Source: a virus. Taken from it: a stretch of 34,586 bases of DNA. The notes under the pieces are model-generated. The model made no database searches, was not told the origin of the DNA, and saw nothing but the letters and a program-made list of their open reading frames with translations. A program made the position numbers and the translations under genes. The stretch is taken from the IMG/VR virus record IMGVR_UViG_3300027996_000097, positions 1 through 34,586 of that record; one strand, written 5' to 3'. Position 1 is the stretch's first letter. Every line of letters starts with the position of its first letter. This document shows, one piece after another, positions 1 to 4,462 of this stretch.

Positions 1-82
1 CCATATGTTTCTTACTAACTTTCATTGTAGAGCTTAATGCAACATCTATTATTCTTTGGCTTATTTGACAATTATTTTTCAT
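1..82 (-). CDS. Partial small leftward gene, cut by window edge
   Basis: A leftward frame opens with ATG at 82-80 and stays open for 27 codons to the window edge; the peptide begins MKNNCQISQRII. The start is supported by context. It is preceded by the same A/T-rich leader (about 83-96) and hairpin (97-128) that precede the other leftward genes. The function is unknown and the C-terminus lies outside the window. It would be the most distal gene of the leftward operon seen here. Confidence 0.55.
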   Translation of the reverse strand, partial: MKNNCQISQRIIDVALSSTMKVSKKHM

Positions 83-96
83 AATATTAATTTTTA

Positions 97-128
97 AATT
101 CAACCAACACCAAAGTATTGATTGAATT
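97..128 (-). promoter_or_regulatory. Intergenic hairpin A of the leftward operon
   Basis: The arms 97-110 and 115-128 pair over 14 bp with loop 111-114 (caaa on the plus strand, UUUG in leftward RNA). Two pairs are A-C mismatches on the plus strand but G-U wobbles on the leftward RNA. The hairpin lies between the stop of the gene ending at 133 and the ATG at 82, so it nearly fills the intergenic gap. It is not followed by a U-tract, so it is not a classical terminator. Confidence 0.7.
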
Positions 129-132
129 AATG

Positions 133-408
133 TTAATAACCTCTTTCTGATTTTTCAATTTCAGCATTTTGTTTATAGAGATTGATTAATTTGTCTGCAT
201 TTTCTTTTGCAATATCTTTTATTTCAAGAAGTCTTAATTCAGATAGTTCATCATCATTACTTTCAAGAACATTTATTGCTATTTCAAATGCGTCTTTCAT
301 AATAAGTAAATCTTTTTCTAACATTTTTCTGTCTATCAATCTTTTGATAGCAGTTTTTTGTCTAATTAAAACATCTACTTCATTATCAAGTTTTTTCCAT
401 TGTTCCAT
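133..408 (-). CDS. Small helical protein, unknown function
   Basis: The protein has 91 residues, is highly charged and is rich in Leu, Glu, Lys and Asp. It looks almost entirely alpha-helical and probably coiled-coil; there are no cysteines and no membrane segment. I do not recognise a family. The ATG at 408 sits directly after the conserved leader and hairpin (425-454), which supports the start. A rightward ORF overlaps the same DNA (182-424), but it is Ser/Phe/Leu-rich and looks like an antisense shadow. It belongs to the leftward operon of small accessory genes. Confidence 0.7.
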   Translation of the reverse strand: MEQWKKLDNEVDVLIRQKTAIKRLIDRKMLEKDLLIMKDAFEIAINVLESNDDELSELRLLEIKDIAKENADKLINLYKQNAEIEKSERGY

Positions 409-424
409 AGTATATAATTTTTAA

Positions 425-454
425 ATTCAACCAACACTAAAGTGCTGGTCGAAT
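425..454 (-). promoter_or_regulatory. Intergenic hairpin B of the leftward operon
   Basis: The arms 425-437 and 442-454 pair over 13 bp around loop 438-441 (taaa). Two pairs are A-C on the plus strand and G-U on the leftward RNA. The hairpin starts 3 nt after the upstream gene's stop (458-460) and ends about 17 nt before the ATG at 408. Confidence 0.75.
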
Positions 455-457
455 AAA

Positions 458-730
458 TTATTCGAGAATAATTCTTTGTCTTTTTCTTACACAATCAAAT
501 ATGCATAATATTCTATTAACAATAACTTCTGTCATTGTATTATCAGGTTCTAAGATTAGTAGAACACAATCTTCATTATTGCTTTCATCTACATATTTAA
601 TCTTATGTTTATCTAACATATTTAGTACAATAATGTAAACTTCTTCTGCATTATACATAGCAATAAATTTATCATCATTACCTCTTACCATTAACAAATG
701 AGGGTAAATTTTCAAGTCATACGTTTCCAT
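458..730 (-). CDS. Small hypothetical protein
   Basis: The protein has 90 residues with alternating hydrophobic stretches (YIIVLNML, CVLLILEP, VIVNRILCIFDC), suggesting a small alpha/beta fold. It has three cysteines but no CxxC pair and no recognisable catalytic motif. The ATG at 730 follows the conserved leader and hairpin C. I do not recognise the family. Its place in the operon suggests an early or accessory phage role, which is inference from position only. Confidence 0.7.
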   Translation of the reverse strand: METYDLKIYPHLLMVRGNDDKFIAMYNAEEVYIIVLNMLDKHKIKYVDESNNEDCVLLILEPDNTMTEVIVNRILCIFDCVRKRQRIILE

Positions 731-747
731 AGTTTATAATTTATAAA

Positions 748-775
748 TTCAACAAGCACCTAAGTACTTGTTGAA
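748..775 (-). promoter_or_regulatory. Intergenic hairpin C of the leftward operon
   Basis: The arms 748-759 and 764-775 pair over 12 bp around loop 760-763 (ctaa, UUAG in leftward RNA). One pair is a G-U wobble on the leftward RNA only. It is followed by the conserved A/T leader and the ATG at 730. Unlike hairpins A, B and D it does not touch the upstream stop codon, because the element at 796-865 lies between. Confidence 0.75.
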
Positions 776-795
776 ATGTAGAGAAGTTATTCGTT

Positions 796-865
796 TTAAT
801 GTTAAGTGTTCGGCGTTTAGCCGACAAGCGTAGCTTGAACGCCAGAGCTTGCTCTGTAACATTAA
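796..865. ncRNA. Multi-hairpin structured element
   Basis: A 9-bp perfect outer stem (796-804 with 857-865) encloses several smaller hairpins. These are 810-814 with 820-824 (TCGGC/GCCGA), 826-829 with 833-836 (AAGC/GCTT), and 843-847 with 852-856 (CAGAG/CTCTG). An alternative pairing joins GGCGTT (812-817) to AACGCC (838-843). It is clearly richer in G and C than its surroundings and lies between two leftward genes. It could be a structured RNA, a processing site or a DNA recombination or binding site. The active strand is not certain. Confidence 0.45.
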
Positions 866-885
866 ATAAGAATTACTGAACGGAA

Positions 886-1350
886 TTAAACACCATTTTG
901 AATAATGTATTCTTCATTGCAAGATGAACATTTTAATTTCTCAAGAAATAATGCACCATCCATAGTTCCACAATCTCCTGGTGAAACTAAATCTGTAGCA
1001 CAAATATGTTCATCTTTATAACTATGGTTATTGCAATGAGGACAAGAATAAGATGTTGAAATTTCAGTATCTCCATTCATTCCTAACCATTTTTTATCTT
1101 CTTCAAAAGATAAATGATGATTAAGAAATACATAAGAAATAATCTTTTCTCTATCTTCTTCTCTACTTTTATCAATATCTTTTAATATTGATTGTAATTC
1201 ATCATCAAGGTTATTTGTCATTTCAGAAGGATTTAACCAACCCATTTGAATTAATGATTCAATATTATTAATGGTTTTATTTACCATTAAAATATCATTA
1301 TTTAATCCTGAAATGCTTTGCTTGATTCTATCATAATTTTTGTAGTTCAT
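886..1350 (-). CDS. Helical N-terminus plus C-terminal zinc-ribbon-like protein
   Basis: The protein has 154 residues. Residues 1-75 are predicted helical and charged. The C-terminal part carries cysteines C103 and C106 (CPHC), C117, C127, C141 and C144 (CSSC), an arrangement typical of treble-clef or zinc-ribbon modules. The most likely role is nucleic-acid or protein binding through a structural zinc; no enzymatic motif is visible. The ATG at 1350 follows the conserved leader and hairpin D. I cannot name the family. Confidence 0.75.
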   Translation of the reverse strand: MNYKNYDRIKQSISGLNNDILMVNKTINNIESLIQMGWLNPSEMTNNLDDELQSILKDIDKSREEDREKIISYVFLNHHLSFEEDKKWLGMNGDTEISTSYSCPHCNNHSYKDEHICATDLVSPGDCGTMDGALFLEKLKCSSCNEEYIIQNGV

Positions 1351-1368
1351 AATATATAATTTTTAAAT

Positions 1369-1394
1369 TCGAGTAACACCTAAGTGTTACCCGA
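1369..1394 (-). promoter_or_regulatory. Intergenic hairpin D of the leftward operon
   Basis: The arms 1369-1379 and 1384-1394 pair over 11 bp with loop 1380-1383 (ctaa, UUAG in leftward RNA). One A-C mismatch on the plus strand becomes G-U on the leftward RNA. It sits 7 nt after the upstream gene's stop (1402) and just before the leader of the gene starting at 1350. Confidence 0.75.
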
Positions 1395-1401
1395 TTTACA
1401 A

Positions 1402-1713
1402 TTACATATTAAATTCTTTATGCATTGCTCCAAATACTTCTATTCCTACATCATATTTTGTTATAATGTGTACTAAGTCTGGACTATTTTTATCAGCCCA
1501 TTTTCTAACTATATCCATATTATCAATTGCGTTAATAAATTGATATACCAATATGTTAGCTAAATCTTTATCTTTCATAAACTGAACGATATCGTCATTA
1601 GTCATAAATGGATGCATATCTGAATGCTCTTTCCATAATATATTAATGATATTAGATTTACAATCAGAAGCTTTTTTGTACTGATTAAAAAATGTTGTTA
1701 CATAATTTTCCAT
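1402..1713 (-). CDS. Small hypothetical protein
   Basis: The protein has 103 residues with mixed alpha/beta character and aromatic-rich, amphipathic helices. A single cysteine (C18) and scattered histidines form no known motif. The ATG at 1713 is supported by the conserved leader (1714-1728) and hairpin E. I do not recognise the family. Confidence 0.7.
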   Translation of the reverse strand: MENYVTTFFNQYKKASDCKSNIINILWKEHSDMHPFMTNDDIVQFMKDKDLANILVYQFINAIDNMDIVRKWADKNSPDLVHIITKYDVGIEVFGAMHKEFNM

Positions 1714-1728
1714 AAGTTTATAATTTTA

Positions 1729-1758
1729 AATTCAAGGCACAATTAAGTGCCCTGAATT
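1729..1758 (-). promoter_or_regulatory. Intergenic hairpin E of the leftward operon
   Basis: The arms 1729-1740 and 1747-1758 pair over 12 bp with a longer 6-nt loop (aattaa). One pair is A-C on the plus strand but G-U on the leftward RNA. The conserved leader and the ATG at 1713 follow. Confidence 0.7.
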
Positions 1759-1863
1759 AAAATGGTTTCGTTCATCATATGCTTACCAATAGCAATATGA
1801 TATAGTATAATCTTCTGTAGCTATACTTACATAATTTTTATGATAAGGATTACTTATCTAAAA
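1759..1863. other. Gap with small hairpins, possible gene remnant
   Basis: This gap lies between hairpins E and F and has no complete ORF. It holds two weak hairpins (1804-1809 with 1822-1827; 1842-1847 with 1853-1858). On the leftward strand one frame stays open for about 24 codons and ends at the stop 1783-1785. It reads like protein (NPYHKNYVSIATEDYTISYC) but has no ATG and is preceded by TAG. Hairpin F plus an A/T-rich leader precedes it, so a decayed or deleted small gene is a possible reading. Confidence 0.3.
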
Positions 1864-1889
1864 TCAGATAGCACCTAAGTACTATCTGA
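1864..1889 (-). promoter_or_regulatory. Intergenic hairpin F of the leftward operon
   Basis: The arms 1864-1874 and 1879-1889 pair over 11 bp around loop 1875-1878 (ctaa, UUAG in leftward RNA). One pair is G-U on the leftward RNA only. It begins 6 nt after the stop codon of the gene ending at 1896. No intact gene follows it directly, unlike the other members. Confidence 0.7.
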
Positions 1890-1895
1890 ATCTTA

Positions 1896-2144
1896 CTAAA
1901 ATGGTAAATCATCTTCTTTTTGATTTACTAAAAGCTCTGAAGCTTTACCATTCCAAATTGGGTCTTCTTGACATCTTGAACATATATGAGCTGGTTCCCA
2001 TTGATTTTCATCAGGACAGAACTCAGGCTCAGTACATTCACAACCTTCCAATTCTAAATCTTTTTGAGCATCTTCTGCACATTCTAAATGCATTTGAAGA
2101 TGATTCAATTCCGCTATTACAGCGTCTGTTAACATATTTTTCAT
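1896..2144 (-). CDS. Small acidic Cys-rich protein with SSB-like C-terminal tip
   Basis: With the start at 2144 the protein has 82 residues. A longer frame starts at 2210. However, the conserved operon leader (2145-2160) and a degenerate hairpin lie immediately upstream of 2144, so the inner ATG is preferred. The N-terminal half is helical and acidic. The middle holds a cysteine cluster (CECTEPEFC, then CSRC) that could bind zinc. The last residues, EDDLPF, resemble the acidic C-terminal tip of bacterial single-stranded DNA-binding proteins (DDDIPF in E. coli; DDLPF is the form I recall for Bacteroidota). No OB-fold is present, so this is not an SSB. A role in recruiting SSB-partner proteins is inference. 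Confidence 0.7.
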   Translation of the reverse strand: MKNMLTDAVIAELNHLQMHLECAEDAQKDLELEGCECTEPEFCPDENQWEPAHICSRCQEDPIWNGKASELLVNQKEDDLPF

Positions 2145-2160
2145 AGTTATAAATTTTAAA

Positions 2161-2185
2161 TTCAGATAACACCATAGTAATGTTA
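2161..2185 (-). promoter_or_regulatory. Degenerate hairpin-plus-leader before the gene at 2144
   Basis: The same leader type (AATTTAAAATTTATA on the leftward strand, 2145-2160) precedes the ATG at 2144. The adjoining inverted repeat is much weaker than in hairpins A-F: only about 5 bp (TAACA/TGTTA) with interruptions. It supports the choice of start more than it supports a stable hairpin. It would be the first, promoter-proximal member of the series. Confidence 0.35.
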
Positions 2186-2210
2186 ACAACTTACTTGCTC
2201 TACTTAACAT

Positions 2211-2567
2211 AATAACTTGACTATCTTAGATATTTCTTATAACTTCGCTTACGCATTTGCACAAGCAATTGATGTACATAACCCTAACAGCTTTATTATA
2301 GCTACCTACGTACGTAAGGACACTCATCAGCTACTGCTCAGATTGACTGTAGTTGTTGATTGATATCAGATTGAGGAACGATATTCAATATCAATTTACA
2401 ACAAAGTACCTGAAACGTTTACGTTTCAAATGGAACACACGTCAGTGTGGTGCCGGATAGGGGGGGTGGTTAGATTGAACGACCCGATAGGGGAGTGAAA
2501 TAAGTATGTCCTCAGCCTCTTGTCAGACAAATACAAAAAAGGTACTTATGGTGTGGGTGTATAGTGT
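2211..2567. other. Non-coding junction with several inverted repeats; candidate control or origin region
   Basis: No convincing gene is visible in this stretch of about 360 bp. It contains a 10-bp palindrome TACGTACGTA (2307-2316) and an 8-bp inverted repeat ATTGATAT/ATATCAAT (2359-2366 with 2388-2395). It also has TGAAACGT-TT-ACGTTTCA (2411-2428), CACAC-gtca-GTGTG (2436-2449), and an imperfect direct repeat of a GATAGGGG-containing block (2453-2467 and 2483-2497). The leftward operon begins just to its left, so the operon promoter is expected here, but I found no clear TAnnTTTG element on that strand. Several stacked palindromes would also suit an origin or an operator region. Confidence 0.45.
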
Positions 2568-2897
2568 TTAGTTGAGAGAGTAGTCAATGTTATAAGAGAT
2601 AGATCCTACTATTTTAATAACTTCAATAGAGTGAATCCAGAAGAACAGTTTATTTTTCTTATGAGTGATTAGGTTTTTAGATAGTCTATTAAGGGTATTC
2701 ATATATAAGAAGGGGGTGGGGAATCTAAAATCATCATCAAGGGTAAGGGTGGTTACGTCTGGAACAAATATGTTCACTTGTTTCTTGTTGTTGTTATTAT
2801 AATACTTTAGGGTAACTATAGCTATAACTACATTAGGTTTATAGCCTGGGGGGTAAGCTTTAGTTGAGATAAGGTTGTTGGGGTCTGTTAATTCCAT
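2568..2897 (-). CDS. Leftward hypothetical protein with unusual base composition
   Basis: This 109-residue frame is rich in Asn, Leu, Ile and Pro. It has alternating beta-like stretches (NVVIAIVTLKYY, VNIFVPDV, LFFWIHSIEVIKIVG) and an Asn/Lys run in the middle (YNNNNKK). It lacks the hairpin and leader seen before the other leftward genes. The coding strand is C-rich (ACC, CCC and CTT codons), quite unlike all other genes in the window, which suggests a different origin or a non-coding function. The protein reads plausibly, and no rightward ORF competes. I do not recognise it. Confidence 0.45.
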   Translation of the reverse strand: MELTDPNNLISTKAYPPGYKPNVVIAIVTLKYYNNNNKKQVNIFVPDVTTLTLDDDFRFPTPFLYMNTLNRLSKNLITHKKNKLFFWIHSIEVIKIVGSISYNIDYSLN

Positions 2898-2960
2898 GTT
2901 GAAAACGTTGGTAAGGTTTAAAGTAAGACTTTAAAAATAATTAATAAATTTGATATGTAG
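2898..2960. promoter_or_regulatory. Divergent intergenic region before the rightward gene block
   Basis: This 63-bp gap separates the leftward ORF (start 2897) from the first rightward gene (2961) and is the only place where the two transcription directions diverge. It holds TAAATTTG (2945-2952), which matches the Bacteroidota -7 element TAnnTTTG, but no TTG lies 17-23 bp upstream. The predicted transcript start would be almost at the ATG. A promoter is likely by position but not demonstrated by motif. Confidence 0.3.
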
Positions 2961-3281
2961 ATGATTCAAACGATTGAAATACCAATTTATAAAGCAAAGT
3001 TATTAGTATTTAATAATGAAGAGACATTAAGGACAAGATTTCCAAAGACAAGATTTGACATAAGAGAAGATACAGAAGGTTATAGTTGTACCGTTGACGG
3101 TATACATATTTTATTTTTCAGAATACAAAGCATACCAGTTATAGTACATGAATCATTACATGTCTGTTGGTACATATTAGCCGAAAGAGGAATTAAGTGT
3201 ACGCCAGACAATCACGAAGCTCAGGCATATCTGCTTGAGTTAATTGTGTTTAACCTTTTAAAATTAAAATGGAATGACTAA
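2961..3281 (+). CDS. Small zincin-like metallopeptidase
   Basis: The protein has 106 residues. The motif H63-E64-S-L-H67 (VHESLHVCW) is a classic HExxH zinc site, and E86 in NHEAQAYLLELI is well placed as the third zinc ligand, the pattern of minimal zincins. Residues 1-60 form a beta-rich start. Tiny predicted metallopeptidases of this type occur in Bacteroidota phages near the packaging genes; I infer a role in virion protein processing or host interference. The start is fixed because TAG lies directly before the ATG. The 3' end overlaps the next gene by 8 nt. A second HExxH motif occurs in the giant gene at the right end. Confidence 0.75.
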   Translation: MIQTIEIPIYKAKLLVFNNEETLRTRFPKTRFDIREDTEGYSCTVDGIHILFFRIQSIPVIVHESLHVCWYILAERGIKCTPDNHEAQAYLLELIVFNLLKLKWND

Positions 3282-3522
3282 TTATGTTAAAGTGGTAAGA
3301 TTAAATTCTTACACATTATTTGTAGATGGAACATATTGTTACAATACAAATGGGGTGTATTGCCCTAATGAACAAAAAGCATTAACTGAAGAAAAGATTG
3401 ATGCTATATATGAATTTCTTAAATTAGAGAAAAGAAATATAGAAGAGCGGCATGTAAAAGAATCTGAAGTTGCTGTTCATAATTTATTAATAGAATTAAA
3501 TTTTAAACATAAATTAAATTAA
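3274..3522 (+). CDS. Small hypothetical protein
   Basis: The protein has 82 residues. Residues 1-35 look beta-stranded with aromatic and Asn residues (TLFVDGTYCYNTNGVYCPNE); residues 36-82 are helical and charged. Two cysteines (CYNTNGVYC) are present without a paired partner motif. It overlaps the upstream metallopeptidase gene by 8 nt, so the two are probably co-translated. The function is unknown. Confidence 0.65.
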   Translation: MTNYVKVVRLNSYTLFVDGTYCYNTNGVYCPNEQKALTEEKIDAIYEFLKLEKRNIEERHVKESEVAVHNLLIELNFKHKLN

Positions 3523-3523
3523 T

Positions 3524-3667
3524 ATGGGATCGAATATAAATAAAAAAGCATTTGGTATGAGATTAGCTGAAGCTACTGATGCATACATCAAACAACAACA
3601 AAAAGATAAAAAATCGGATAAGGTTACTCCAGCATATAAGAGTAATAGAGGATGGTGGAAAAAATAG
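3524..3667 (+). CDS. Very short basic protein (47 aa)
   Basis: The ATG at 3524 lies just after the stop at 3520-3522 and the frame ends with TAG at 3665-3667. The product begins MGSNINKKAFGMRLAEATDAY and ends GWWKK, with many Lys and Gln residues. Tight spacing on both sides (1 nt before, 16 nt overlap after) and a contiguous operon argue that it is real. The function is unknown. Confidence 0.6.
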   Translation: MGSNINKKAFGMRLAEATDAYIKQQQKDKKSDKVTPAYKSNRGWWKK

Positions 3668-3942
3668 TTTCATACGTTGAGGGCAATTTAAAAATGCTTG
3701 CCGATAAATTTCAATTGTTAGATTGGTATAAAAAAGAACAAGTACTTTATCGTATGAATGTATGCAAGCATACATGTTTGCCTAAAGGTAAGTGTGAAGT
3801 ATGTGGGTGTACAGTGCCAAACAAAATGTATTCTATGTATTCTTGTGATACAAAAAAGTTTCCGGATATGATGGGAAAAGAGGAATGGGAAAAGTATAAG
3901 AAAGAAAACAATATTCATGTACAACGAATTGATAGAGATTGA
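3652..3942 (+). CDS. Cysteine-rich small protein, probable zinc binding
   Basis: The protein has 96 residues. The N-terminal third is helical. It is followed by C38, C42, C48, C51, C53 and C65 (pattern C-x3-C-x5-C-x2-C-x-C), then a conserved-looking FPDMMGKEEWEKYK segment. A structural zinc site is likely. It overlaps the upstream 47-residue gene by 16 nt and the downstream gene by up to 26 nt. Proteins of this kind occur next to terminase genes in phages, but I cannot assign a function. Confidence 0.7.
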   Translation: MVEKIVSYVEGNLKMLADKFQLLDWYKKEQVLYRMNVCKHTCLPKGKCEVCGCTVPNKMYSMYSCDTKKFPDMMGKEEWEKYKKENNIHVQRIDRD

Positions 3943-4462
3943 TAGAGAGGGTAATGTATTTATGCAAGATAATTCAATTGCATTAATGCCTAAGCTGTGG
4001 GAAGTATATAAGCATAAGCGAATGGGAAGTAATATGGTTCGGTGGATAGTTTCTATGTCAGATTATAAATCTCCTTATCGTAGGTTGCCAGAAAAAGAAA
4101 GGGTAAGGACTGTAACTTATAGTGTTTTTGAGAGTTACAAGAATAAGCTGTGTGATGAAGAATTAGTATTGGAAGCATTAGAGGAATATAAAAAATTACA
4201 ATATGATCCTTTAGTTGACCAGTATAATGCTATGAGTGAGCAGATGTATTTAATAACTGAGGTATATAGAGCAATGGTTCCTACACAAAGTAACTTAGAA
4301 GATTTAAATGACATAGCTATCAAAATGGAAAAGGCAGCTGTAGCGCGAGATAGAATAAAAGCATTGATTTTAAAGGATAGAGAAAGTGACTCTAAAATTC
4401 AAGGTACAAGTAGTGAAAACTTTAGTATGTTAGAAAATAAATTAAGATTAGAAGAAAGTTGA
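3917..4462 (+). CDS. Helical protein upstream of TerL; candidate small terminase
   Basis: The protein has 181 residues and is predominantly alpha-helical. It has a basic N-terminal region (residues 20-65; KHKRMGSNMVRWIVSMSD, then RRLPEKERVR) and a helical C-terminal part. It lies immediately upstream of TerL and overlaps it by 4 nt, the usual position of small terminase subunits. A DNA-binding N-terminus plus oligomerising helices would suit TerS, but I see no diagnostic motif, so the assignment is positional. The first ATG (3917) lies inside the previous gene; an alternative ATG at 3962 would avoid the overlap. Confidence 0.65.
   Translation: MYNELIEIDREGNVFMQDNSIALMPKLWEVYKHKRMGSNMVRWIVSMSDYKSPYRRLPEKERVRTVTYSVFESYKNKLCDEELVLEALEEYKKLQYDPLVDQYNAMSEQMYLITEVYRAMVPTQSNLEDLNDIAIKMEKAAVARDRIKALILKDRESDSKIQGTSSENFSMLENKLRLEES

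Noticed and set aside
796-865. tRNA-like cloverleaf
   Set aside because: It has an outer stem and several hairpins, but the stem is 9 bp, no T-loop or anticodon loop of correct size is present, and no CCA-type end is seen.
1747-1781. Tiny leftward ORF of about 11 codons (MMNETILIQGT)
   Set aside because: It overlaps hairpin E, is too short and has no leader element; there is no coding evidence.
97-1889. CRISPR array or iterons
   Set aside because: The repeated units are inverted-repeat hairpins with different stem sequences, spaced by whole genes, not constant direct repeats with short spacers.
2145-2210. Longer start (2210) for the gene ending at 1896
   Set aside because: The extra 22 residues would be encoded by the operon leader and hairpin region found before the other genes, and they are hydrophobic and unlike the rest of the protein.
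2945-2952. TAAATTTG as a full promoter for the rightward block
   Set aside because: It matches the -7 box, but no TTG lies 17-23 bp upstream, and the transcript would start almost on the ATG. Kept only as a weak note in the intergenic feature.
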